A stretch of 64,000 nt of DNA from Mycobacterium sp. ELW1 (lineage in GTDB: Bacteria; Actinomycetota; Actinomycetes; Mycobacteriales; Mycobacteriaceae), in the NCBI RefSeq assembly GCF_008329905.1, contig NZ_CP032155.1:3906001-3970000 (forward strand), read 5' to 3'. Positions 6,897-16,858 of the stretch are shown one piece after another (position 1 is the first letter of the stretch; every line of letters starts with the position of its first letter). The notes under the pieces are model-generated. The model had not been told where the DNA came from and did not search any database. It was given only the letters and a program-made list of their open reading frames with translations. A program made the translations under genes and the position numbers.

Positions 6897-9878
6897 CTAC
6901 ACCGCTTTCGCGGCGGCGATGAGACTCTGCCACTTGGCCAGCGTGCCGGCGTCCTTGGCGATGATGTTGCCGGCCTGCAGCTGACTCAACCTCACCCCCG
7001 ACAGGGTGTAACTGCTGTTGTTGCCGACGATGGTGATCACCGTCGATCCGGTCTTGTCGGAGACGTCGAACTGGTTCGCCTGCATCCAGACGAAGTCCAA
7101 CGTGTCCTTGGCCGGGTCGAAGGCCAGCAACTGATTGGCGCCCCACGCCCAGGTGACGGTGGTGGTCGTGCCGCCGGTCACCGGGGTGCCGCCGCCACCG
7201 CCGCCGGTACCGCCGGTGCCGCCGGTACTGCTGTAGTCGACGACGTTGATCGTGCCGTAATCGTTGAACACCTTGCTGAATGCGCCCTGCGGATCACTCA
7301 ATCCAGAAGCCCCGGTGCTCGCCTGCCCCAAGGTTCCCGGGGTGTCGCGGAGCACCTGCCACATCGACAGCATGCCGATGCCGTTGGCGCGGGCGAAGTC
7401 CTCCAGCGCCTGCGCGTCGGCCACGGTGAACACCTCGGTGAGAACGTCGTTGACGCCGAGCATCGGAGTCACACCGATCTGGCTGTAGCCGAAGCTCTGC
7501 CCGTACTTGCCGTACAGCGACTTCAGCTGCGTGTACGTCGACTGGGCTGATTGAATCGCATACGCGCCCATGGTTTTAGCGCCCGCACCGGTTGTCGGGG
7601 CTGCGGACTCGCCATAGTCCATCGCCATCACGTTCACGCCGTCGAGTTTGACCCCGGCCTTGACTGCGGAGTCCACGACGTTGAGCCCGTCGGCGGTCAG
7701 CCCGGTCGGCAAGACCGGCAGCGTGTACCAGATGTGCAGCTCCGGCTTCTGCTTCTGCAGCAGCGCGAGGGCTTGGCTGTTGAGCGCGACCGACGCCGGG
7801 TCGGCGACGGCGGCACCCTCGATGTCGAAGTCGATATGGGTGATGCCGTAGGTGTCGATCACCGCGGCGTAGGCGTTGGCCAACTCCTGGGCGCTGCGAC
7901 CCTTGGCCGCATACGCCTGAGCCAGGCTGGTGCCCGACGCGCCGCCGAACGAGATCATCACGTCGCCGCCGGCCGCCTTGAACGTGGCGATCGACGTGTT
8001 GATGGCAACCGCCTGTTCGTTGGTCGAACTCGGTTCCAGCGCAGCCAATCCCGCCCAGGCGAGGTTGCCGTTCTGGTCGGCCTGCATGAAGCCGAGCGTC
8101 ACCAGCGAGGTGCCGTAGGTCTTCGACAGCGCGAGCAGATTCGGCACCGGGTAGGCGCCCATGTCGATGTACGGCGCGAAGAAGCTCTTGCCCCACTGCG
8201 CGGTTCCGCCCGGTGTCGTCGCGGTGTCGTCGTTGGTGATCGTGCCGACCGCCGAGCCGTCGCCGATGGTGGCGCCGGACGCGTTGGACAGCGTGACCGT
8301 GAACGTTTCGGTCGGCTCCACCGTCGTGTCCCCGAGCACGCCGACGTTGACGACCTGGGACACGACGCCGGGCGCGAACGTGATGATGCCCGAGCCGGCC
8401 GTGTAGTCCTGGCCGGCGGTGGCTGTGCCGTTGACCGTCGTGTAGTTCAGGGTGACCGTGGTGGTCGACGCTTTGGACAGCGTCACCGTGAACCCCATCG
8501 AGGTGCTGCCGCTGTTGCCCTCGGCCGCGGTGGCGTCCGCGATCGAGATGCTCGGCAGCACCGGTGCGGCGTCGTCAGTGGTGATGGTGCCCGTCGCGGT
8601 GGCTCGTCCGATGGTGGCACCCGACGGGTTCGACAGCGTGACCGTGAACGTTTCGGTCGGCTCGACCGTCGTGTCGCCGAGCACGTTGATGTTCACCACC
8701 TGGGACACCTGCCCCGCGGCGAACGTCACGGTGCCGGAGCCGGCCGCGTAATCCTGGCCGGCGGTGGCCGAGCCGTTGGCCGTCGTGTAGTTCACCGTCA
8801 CCGGTTTGGTGCTGGCCTTCGACAGGGTGATCGTGAACGCGGCCTTCGTCGTGCCGCTGTTGCCCTCGGTCACCGTCGTGTCGGCGACCGACACACTGGG
8901 AAGCGCGGTCTGCGCACCGCTGATCAGCGACTGCCACTTGGCCACAGTGCCCGCGTCCTTGGCCACGATGTTGGTCATCGACAGCTGCCCCAGGCTGACG
9001 CCTTGCAGTGTGTAGGAGTGGTTGTTGTCGACGACCCCGATCACCACGGATCCGGACTTCTCGACGACGGTGAACTGGCTCGGCTGCATCCAGCCGAAAT
9101 CGAGTTTGTCGGTGGCCGTGTTGAACGCCAGCACCGGATTCGAGCCCCACGCCCAGGTGACCGTGGTCGTGGTGCCGGTGGTGGCGGCCGACAGGCTGCG
9201 GGTGGCCGGGGCGGCAGTCCACGCCGTCACCTGGTTGACCACGGACTCGAGGTCGCGCCTGATCAGTGCCAGCGCACCGGTCAGTAGCTGGATCGGGGCC
9301 GGCGGCAGGCCGGTGCCCGGTCGCAGACCCAACAGCGACAGGAATCCCGACACGATGTTCGGTGGGCGAATCGCGGTGGCCGCGGCGTGCCGCGCCGGCG
9401 CAACCAGGGCCGCCGGCACCGGCGCTGCCGACGGCACGGGGGTGGTAGCTGGCAAATCAGGGTCGATTGCAGACGACGTGGCAGCGGGAGTGGTCTGCGC
9501 GCCGAGATCCACCGGATCAGCGGCCTGCGCTTTCACCGCGGGCGCGGCGTCCGCGGGGCTGGTCACTGACGCGTCCGACCGAGCCGCAGCACTGGGCCGC
9601 GTTGCCGGCGTCCGGCCGTTCGACTTTTTCTGCGGGTCGGCGGCATCGCGGGGCTGCTGCGCCGCTCGCCGGGACGAGCCGACAGCGCGTGGCCCTGAAC
9701 GGTCCGAATCAGCGCAATCCGACGGATCGGTCGACTTGGAGGATGCCGATGAATGCGCGGTCGAGCCCGAGTCCGGACCTTCAGCTACCGCGACTCCGGG
9801 GTTGCTGGCAACCGCCACACCCAAGCCCATGGCGAACGCTGCGGAACCGATACGAAATCCAAAGTTGGTCGAACTCAT
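6897..9878 (-). CDS. Secreted modular GH18 (chitinase-like) protein with two Calx-beta domains
   Basis: This 993-residue exported protein has a signal peptide at 1-33 (GVAVA before the likely cut). A Ser/Ala/Pro-rich linker spans about 34-170, followed by NIVSGFLSLLGLRPGTG, a segment I recall from other mycobacterial exported proteins. A ~85-residue module lies at about 236-320, Calx-beta domains at about 328-436 and 442-551, and a GH18 domain at about 562-880 with DFDIEG (catalytic acid E687) and a YGESAAP-type loop. After a Gly-rich linker, a second copy of the 85-residue module closes the protein (905-987). It probably hydrolyses or binds a beta-1,4-linked N-acetylglucosamine polymer outside the cell. 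The start ATG follows a GGGGGC ribosome-binding site. Confidence 0.85.
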   Translation of the reverse strand: MSSTNFGFRIGSAAFAMGLGVAVASNPGVAVAEGPDSGSTAHSSASSKSTDPSDCADSDRSGPRAVGSSRRAAQQPRDAADPQKKSNGRTPATRPSAAARSDASVTSPADAAPAVKAQAADPVDLGAQTTPAATSSAIDPDLPATTPVPSAAPVPAALVAPARHAAATAIRPPNIVSGFLSLLGLRPGTGLPPAPIQLLTGALALIRRDLESVVNQVTAWTAAPATRSLSAATTGTTTTVTWAWGSNPVLAFNTATDKLDFGWMQPSQFTVVEKSGSVVIGVVDNNHSYTLQGVSLGQLSMTNIVAKDAGTVAKWQSLISGAQTALPSVSVADTTVTEGNSGTTKAAFTITLSKASTKPVTVNYTTANGSATAGQDYAAGSGTVTFAAGQVSQVVNINVLGDTTVEPTETFTVTLSNPSGATIGRATATGTITTDDAAPVLPSISIADATAAEGNSGSTSMGFTVTLSKASTTTVTLNYTTVNGTATAGQDYTAGSGIITFAPGVVSQVVNVGVLGDTTVEPTETFTVTLSNASGATIGDGSAVGTITNDDTATTPGGTAQWGKSFFAPYIDMGAYPVPNLLALSKTYGTSLVTLGFMQADQNGNLAWAGLAALEPSSTNEQAVAINTSIATFKAAGGDVMISFGGASGTSLAQAYAAKGRSAQELANAYAAVIDTYGITHIDFDIEGAAVADPASVALNSQALALLQKQKPELHIWYTLPVLPTGLTADGLNVVDSAVKAGVKLDGVNVMAMDYGESAAPTTGAGAKTMGAYAIQSAQSTYTQLKSLYGKYGQSFGYSQIGVTPMLGVNDVLTEVFTVADAQALEDFARANGIGMLSMWQVLRDTPGTLGQASTGASGLSDPQGAFSKVFNDYGTINVVDYSSTGGTGGTGGGGGGTPVTGGTTTTVTWAWGANQLLAFDPAKDTLDFVWMQANQFDVSDKTGSTVITIVGNNSSYTLSGVRLSQLQAGNIIAKDAGTLAKWQSLIAAAKAV
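6918..7166 (-). repeat. Module copy 2 in the GH18 protein (C-terminal)
   Basis: Encodes residues 905-987, beginning TTTTVTWAWG and ending AKWQSLI. It is homologous along its whole length to the copy near the N-terminus: TVTWAWG, LDF-WMQ, the SYTL segment and the IxAKDAGTxAKWQSLI ending are shared. Confidence 0.85.
8919..9173 (-). repeat. Module copy 1 in the GH18 protein (N-terminal)
   Basis: Encodes residues 236-320 with the same landmarks as the C-terminal copy (TTTTVTWAWG start, AKWQSLI end). Together the two copies bracket the Calx-beta and GH18 domains. Their family is not known to me; a carbohydrate-binding role is an inference from position. Confidence 0.85.
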
Positions 9879-10000
9879 GGGGCCCCCGTCACGAATCGAT
9901 GTACCAGCAACGTCATTAATAGCTCACCAGCGACGTGCGGGGAAGTAACTCAGCAAAAATCGATACATAGGCATACAACATATTTGACGGCCTATTCATT

Positions 10001-10006
10001 TATCGT
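10001..10006 (+). promoter_or_regulatory. -10 box TATCGT of the methyltransferase gene, leaderless
   Basis: TATCGT is followed by seven bases and ATG 10014, without a ribosome-binding site. The 135-base divergent spacer (9879-10013) is AT-rich for this genome and also holds the promoter of the GH18 gene. Confidence 0.45.
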
Positions 10007-10013
10007 TGGGCGC

Positions 10014-10574
10014 ATGAACGAGGCGCACGAGGTCTGCGGAAGTGACGAATGGCGCCAGATCATGCGGGAGCAGATCTTGCCGTGGGTCCTCGGTGATGCC
10101 GACCTCGGCGATGACGTCCTGGAAGTCGGGCCTGGCTTCGGCGCCGCCACCGACGTGCTGAGCCGGACCGCGCCACAGGTGACATGCGTCGAGATCGACG
10201 AACGGCTCGCGACGATGCTCACCGAGCGGTTCGCCGGGATGCCGTCGGTCCAGATCGTGCGCGGCGACGCGACCGCGCTGGACTTCCCCGACGGACGGTT
10301 CTCGGGTGCGGCGTGTTTCACGATGCTCCACCACGTTCCGACCGCCGAGCTGCAGGACCGGCTGTTCGCCGAGGTGGCGCGGGTACTGCGGCCGGGCGCC
10401 GCACTGGTGGCCAGCGACGGCATCGGCGACGACGACATGGCCGCCGCACACGTAGGCGACACCTACAACCCGATCGATCCGGCCGGCCTTGCGGACCGAT
10501 TGACCGCAGCGGGATTCGAGCGAATCGACGTGCGCACCAACGACTTCGGCTGGGCGGCAATCGCCCGAAGCTAG
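10014..10574 (+). CDS. Class I SAM-dependent methyltransferase
   Basis: This 186-residue protein has the Rossmann-like methyltransferase motifs. Motif I is DDVLEVGPGFGAATDVL (SAM glycine loop), then CVEIDERL (acidic residue at the end of beta-2), GDATALDFPDG, and MLHHV with ARVLRPGAALV (motifs II-III of the Methyltransf_11 type). It should transfer a methyl group to a small molecule; the substrate cannot be inferred. The ATG at 10014 is chosen because family homology begins there and a -10 box lies seven bases upstream; the frame opens much earlier but the extra residues are not protein-like. It overlaps the end of dinF tail-to-tail by four bases. Confidence 0.82.
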   Translation: MNEAHEVCGSDEWRQIMREQILPWVLGDADLGDDVLEVGPGFGAATDVLSRTAPQVTCVEIDERLATMLTERFAGMPSVQIVRGDATALDFPDGRFSGAACFTMLHHVPTAELQDRLFAEVARVLRPGAALVASDGIGDDDMAAAHVGDTYNPIDPAGLADRLTAAGFERIDVRTNDFGWAAIARS

Positions 10575-11923
10575 TTGGTGCCGGACACCAGCCAGCGCCC
10601 GGAGAACGCCCGCCACCCGACGAACACCAGTCGCAGCACCATGAACGCGCTCAGGCCCGACCAGATGCCGAGCAGCCCCCAGCCGAACGCCAGCGACAGC
10701 CAGATCAGCGGCAGGAAACCGACCAGCGCGCTGACCAATGTCGCGGTACGCATGAACGCGGCGTCGCCGGCACCCAACAGCACCCCGTCGAGAGCGAACA
10801 CGAGTCCGGCGATGGGCAATTGGGCCACCATGAACCACCACGGCACCCCGATCTCCGCCAGCACCGACCGGTCGTCGGTGAACAGCGACGGCAGCACCGA
10901 CGCGCCGGCGGCGAACACGAAAGCCAGCATCGCGGCGGCGACCGCGGAGAACACCGTCACCCGCCACGCGACCGACTTCGCGTGCTCCGTCCGGCCCGCG
11001 CCGAGCGCGGCGCCGACCAGCGACTGCGCGGCGATCGCGAGTGAATCCAGCACCAGCGCAAGGAAATTCCACAGCTGCAGCACGACCTGATGCGCGGCGA
11101 CCGCCGCGGCACCGAACCGGGCGGCCACGGCGGCGGCCGACACGAAACAGGCCTGGAAAGCCAGGGTCCGCAGCACCAGATCGCGACCCATCACCACCTG
11201 CGCGCGCAGCACCGACGTGTCCAGGCGCAGCGGAACCTTCTCGGCAAGCAGCGCCCAGCAGAAGAGAATCGCGGCCAGCCACTGCCCCACCAGATTGGCG
11301 ATCGCCGAACCGGCCAGTTCCAGCCGCGGCAGGCCCAACCAGCCGTAGACGAGCAGCGGGCACAGCACCGCCGAGACACCGAAACCCACCAGCACGTAGC
11401 GCAGCGGGCGCATGGTGTCCTGCACACCGCGCATCCAGCCGTTGCCCGCCGCGGAGATGAGGATGGCCGGCACACCGAAGATCGCGATACGCACCCAGGG
11501 CAATGCGGCACCGGCGATGTCGCCGCCCCCGGACGTCGTGCCCGCGATCGCCGACACAATCGGAACCGCGGCCACCTGCACGGCAGCCACGATCGCGACG
11601 CCCATCCCGAGCGCCAGCCAGGTGGCCTGTACCCCTTCGCCGACGGCCGCGACCCGGTCACCCGCGCCGTAGAAGCGCGCGGAGCGAGCCGTCGTACCGT
11701 ACGACAGGAAGGTGAGCTGGGCGCTGACGACCGACAGGATCAGGCCGCCGATCGCCAGGCCGGCCAGGCTCAGCGCACCGAGCCGACCGACAATCGCGAT
11801 GTCGAACAGCAGATAGATCGGTTCGGCGGCAAGGACACCCAACGCGGGAAGCGCCAGCGCCGCGATCCGCAGGCTGGTTACCGGGCCTGCGTCGTCGTCG
11901 GCGTCGTATGCCGAGTCAGTCAA
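10571..11923 (-). CDS. dinF: MATE family efflux transporter DinF
   Basis: This 450-residue membrane protein with about 12 hydrophobic segments belongs to the MATE (multi-antimicrobial extrusion) family, which exports cationic or organic compounds using H+ or Na+ gradients. Typical features are LALPALGVLAAEPIYLLFDIAIVGRLG at the start (quoted as family signature region) and repeated GVQDTMRPLRY-like loops. It is collinear with M. tuberculosis Rv2836c. The start is TTG at 11923 with only a weak ribosome-binding site. It is the last gene of the rimP-nusA-infB-rbfA-nrnA block, separated from nrnA by 120 bases that contain a large inverted repeat, so its expression may be uncoupled from the genes before it. 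Confidence 0.88.
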   Translation of the reverse strand: MTDSAYDADDDAGPVTSLRIAALALPALGVLAAEPIYLLFDIAIVGRLGALSLAGLAIGGLILSVVSAQLTFLSYGTTARSARFYGAGDRVAAVGEGVQATWLALGMGVAIVAAVQVAAVPIVSAIAGTTSGGGDIAGAALPWVRIAIFGVPAILISAAGNGWMRGVQDTMRPLRYVLVGFGVSAVLCPLLVYGWLGLPRLELAGSAIANLVGQWLAAILFCWALLAEKVPLRLDTSVLRAQVVMGRDLVLRTLAFQACFVSAAAVAARFGAAAVAAHQVVLQLWNFLALVLDSLAIAAQSLVGAALGAGRTEHAKSVAWRVTVFSAVAAAMLAFVFAAGASVLPSLFTDDRSVLAEIGVPWWFMVAQLPIAGLVFALDGVLLGAGDAAFMRTATLVSALVGFLPLIWLSLAFGWGLLGIWSGLSAFMVLRLVFVGWRAFSGRWLVSGTN

Positions 11924-11951
11924 GCCAGACCACCGTCTTCGTCGTAGTGAG

Positions 11952-12012
11952 ATCGAGTTTCACCTTGTGCACTCGAAGTACGAGTAGATCGCTACCAAAA
12001 GTGAAATTCGAT
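11952..12012 (-). repeat. 61-bp inverted repeat between nrnA and dinF
   Basis: Arms at 11952-11966 and 11998-12012 pair in minus-strand RNA with 13 Watson-Crick pairs, one G-U and one mismatch. An inner small stem (CTCG/CGAG, 11972-11984) lies in the loop. The arms are AT-rich compared with the genome and no U-tract follows, so this is not a classical terminator. It could be an intercistronic regulatory or processing hairpin, or a relic of a small palindromic element. Confidence 0.7.
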
Positions 12013-12043
12013 GGTGCGGCAGCGGCGCCAGCCAAAACCAGAC

Positions 12044-13549
<1,506 letters not shown>

Positions 13550-13550
<1 letters not shown>

Positions 13551-16345
13551 TAGACGCGCTCCTTCTCGACCAGCTCGTAGGTCTCGATGACATCGCCTTC
13601 CTTGATGTCGGAGTACGTCAGCGTGAGACCGCATTCGTAACCCTCGCGCACCTCGGTGGCGTCGTCCTTCTCCCGCTTGAGCGAGGAGACCGTGAGGTTC
13701 TCGGCGATGACGACGTTGTCACGCAGCAACCGCGCCTTGGCGTTGCGCCGCATGATCCCGGACTGCACGAGGCAGCCGGCGATGTTGCCGACCTTCGACG
13801 ACCGGAAGATCGCGCGGATCTCGGCGCGGCCGAGCTCCTTCTCCTCGTAGACCGGCTTGAGCATGCCCTTGAGCGCGCTCTGGATCTCGTCGATCGCCTG
13901 GTAGATCACCGAGTAGTACCGGATCTCCACACCCTCGCGGTTGGCCAGTTCGGTGGCCTTGCCCTCGGCGCGCACGTTGAACCCGATGATGATCGCGTCC
14001 GATGCCGACGCCAGGTTGACGTTGGTCTCGGTGACGCCACCGACACCGCGGTCGATGACGCGCAACTCCACCTCGTCGTCGATCTCGATGCCCAGCAAGG
14101 CTTCCTCGAGCGCCTCGACGGTGCCCGAGTTGTCGCCCTTGAGGATCAGGTTCAGCTGGCTGGTTTCCTTCAGTGCCGAATCCAGGTCTTCCAGGCTGAT
14201 GCGCTTGCGAGTACGAGCGGCCAGTGCGTTGCGCTTGCGCGCGCTACGCCGGTCGGCGATCTGGCGTGCGATGCGATCCTCGTCGACAACCAGGAAGTTG
14301 TCGCCGGCACCTGGCACCGACGTGAAGCCGATGACCTGCACCGGTCGCGACGGCAACGCCTCGGTGACGTCCTCGCCGTGCTCGTCGACCATCCGGCGAA
14401 CCCGGCCGTAGGCATCGCCGGCGACCACGGAGTCGCCGACCCGCAGCGTGCCGCGCTGGATCAGCACGGTCGCCACCGGGCCGCGGCCGCGGTCCAGGTG
14501 CGCCTCGATGGCCACACCCTGGGCTTCCATATCGGGGTTGGCCCGCAGGTCCAGTGCCGCGTCGGCGGTCAGCAGGACCGCCTCCTCCAGCGCCTCGATG
14601 TTGGTGCCGTTCTTGGCCGAGATGTCGACGAACATGGTGTCGCCACCGAAGTCCTCGGCAACCAGGTTGTACTCGGTGAGCTGGGCCCGGATCTTGGCCG
14701 GGTCGGCGCCCTCCTTGTCGATCTTGTTGACCGCGACCACGATCGGCACGTCAGCGGCCTGCGCGTGGTTGATGGCCTCCACCGTCTGCGGCATGACGCC
14801 GTCGTCGGCGGCGACCACCAGGATCGCGATGTCGGTGGCCTTCGCACCGCGCGCACGCATGGCGGTGAACGCCTCGTGACCCGGGGTGTCGATGAAGGTG
14901 ATCGGGCGCACGACACCGTCGTGCTCGACGGTCACCTGGTAGGCACCGATGTGCTGAGTGATGCCGCCGGCCTCGCCCTCGCGGACGCTGGCCTTGCGGA
15001 TCGTGTCCAGCAGTCGGGTCTTGCCGTGGTCGACGTGACCCATGACCGTGACCACCGGCGGACGGACCTCCAGGTCGCCCTCGTCGCCTTCGTCCTCGCC
15101 GTAGGTGAGGTCAAAGGACTCCAGCAGCTCGCGGTCCTCGTCTTCGGGCGACACGACCTGCACGACGTAGTTCATCTCGCCGCCGAGCAGCTCGAGCGTC
15201 TCGTCACCGACCGACTGCGTCGCGGTCACCATCTCACCGAGGTTGAACAGCGCCTGGACCAATGCGGCCGGGTTGGCGTCGATCTTCTCGGCGAAGTCGC
15301 TCAGCGACGCGCCGCGGGCCAGCCGGATCGTCTCGCCGTTGCCGTGCGGCAACCGCACGCCACCGACGACGGGCGCCTGCATGCTCTCGTACTCGGCGCG
15401 TTTGGCCCGCTTCGACTTGCGGCCACGACGCGGGGCACCGCCGGGACGGCCGAACGCGCCGGCCGCGCCACCGCGCTGACCGGGACGACCACCGCCACCA
15501 CCGGGACCACCGCCACCGGGACGGCCTCTGAAACCGCCGGCAGCCGCGCCACCTCCGGCGCCACCGGCGCCGCCGGGACCGCCGGTGCGGTAGTTACCGC
15601 CACCGCCGCCGCCGGGACGACCACCGCCACCGGGGCCACCGCCGGGACGGGGACCGCCACCGGGACGCGGGGCACCGGGCCGACCGGGCGCACCGGGTCG
15701 GGCGCCGGGCGGACGAGGAGGCATGTTGCCGGGTGTGGCTCCACCCGGACGCGGCGCGCCGGGACGCGGGCCACCGGCACCGGGCCCGGGACGCGGGCCC
15801 TGGGGTCGCGGCGCGGGACGCTCGACCGGCTGAGCCGAGGAGAACGGGTTGTTGCCGACGCGCGGCGGCCGAGGCATGCCCGGCTTCGGTGCGGCCGGTC
15901 CCGGACGGGGACCGGGCGTCGGCCCGGGGCTGCTCGGCGCAGGTGCCGCGGGGGCGGCGGGGGCCGCCGAGGCCGCGGGTGCCGCCGGGGCTGCCGGCGC
16001 GGGGGGCGCCGGAGTCGGCGCAGCCGGGGCTGGGGCCGGAGCCGGAGCGGCCGGCTTGGGTGCCGGCGTCGCGGGCGGCGCGGTCGCGACAGCGCTATCG
16101 GAGACGGGGGCGGGCTTGGGTGCCGGCGCTCCGTTCCCGGCCGCGCTGGCCGGTGCGGCTTTCGCCGGGGCCTTGTCGGGCTTACCGCCGCCGAACGATT
16201 CCCTCAGCCGGCGTGCGACGGGGGCTTCCACCGTCGATGATGCGGATTTGACGAATTCGCCCTGATCGCTCAGTCGGGCGAGAACTTCCTTGCTGGTGAC
16301 ACCGAGTTCCTTGGCCAACTCGTGTACGCGGGCCTTACCTGCCAC
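13550..16345 (-). CDS. infB: Translation initiation factor IF-2
   Basis: This 931-residue GTPase delivers fMet-tRNA to the 30S subunit and promotes subunit joining. The N-terminal IF2_N domain covers about 1-52 ([15 protein letters not shown]). A very long Pro/Ala/Gly/Arg-rich linker covers about 53-320, then a second IF2_N domain. The G domain has GHVDHGKT (G1), DTPGHEAF (G3) and NKID (G4), followed by domains II, III and the fMet-tRNA-binding C-terminal domain. GTG start at 16345, with AGGAG five bases upstream. The linker is encoded by near-repetitive GGNCCN codons and is likely to vary in length between strains. Confidence 0.97.
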
Positions 16346-16425
16346 TACATCTCCTACTCAAGAGGCGACAGCGGTGGTAGGCCGCGCCTCGGGTTTAGCT
16401 ACGACGCATGGTCATCGTCGGGACT

Positions 16426-16791
16426 TCACGGTGTGCTCATGTTCTTCGCTGCCTGTTCTCTTGCCGGGCTGGTCTGGCCCGTCGATTTCTCGACGTACTC
16501 GACCACCGCGGATGTATCCGGTGAACCGGTGATGCGCAACGCTCGGCCGAAAGCTCGCCGTCGGAACGCTGCCTGTAGGCACCGGTCGTCGGGGTGCAGC
16601 CACGCACCCCGCCCCGGGAGGTTACCTGCCTGATCAACGGTTAGGGCGCAATGGCCGTTCCCGTTCGACACAGCCACCACTCGGAGGAGATCGACGGCCA
16701 ACTCTCGCTTCCGGCACCCGACACATGTCCGCACCGGACCTTCGGTACGTCGATGCGGTCTCTCGGGAGTCGGAGTCTCGCGCTGGATCAC
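16426..16791 (-). CDS. YlxR family RNA-binding protein
   Basis: This 121-residue protein has the DUF448/YlxR signature: RTCVGCRKRE, then LTVDQAGNLPGRGAWLHPDDRC and FRRRAFGRALR. YlxR proteins bind RNA and sit between nusA and infB in most bacteria. The start is probably GTG 16791, giving MIQRETPTPERPHRRTEG; an in-frame ATG at 16809 is the alternative. Here it follows the FAD oxidoreductase gene rather than nusA directly, with 67 bases between them. A gap of 80 bases precedes infB. Confidence 0.85.
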   Translation of the reverse strand: MIQRETPTPERPHRRTEGPVRTCVGCRKRELAVDLLRVVAVSNGNGHCALTVDQAGNLPGRGAWLHPDDRCLQAAFRRRAFGRALRITGSPDTSAVVEYVEKSTGQTSPAREQAAKNMSTP

Positions 16792-16858
16792 GGCACAGTC
16801 TACCGTCATCGCGGCGCCGCTCAGAACCACCCTTGCCTGGGCGATCCGAGTCCGGCCG

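Noticed and set aside
7551..9287. Open frame of 578 codons on the plus strand opposite the GH18 gene
   Set aside because: The frame mirrors the repeated Calx-beta codons and gives His/Arg/Gly-rich sequence without any recognisable domain.
14378..16240. Open frame of 620 codons on the plus strand opposite infB
   Set aside because: It is antisense to the well-defined IF-2 gene, has Gly/Arg/Thr-rich low-complexity content from the GC-rich linker, and no ribosome-binding site. High GC makes long shadow frames common.
15301..16240. Dense short repeats in the infB linker as a possible CRISPR or satellite
   Set aside because: They follow codon phase for Pro, Gly, Ala and Arg, with no constant repeat plus spacer structure. 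This is the known low-complexity linker of actinobacterial IF-2.
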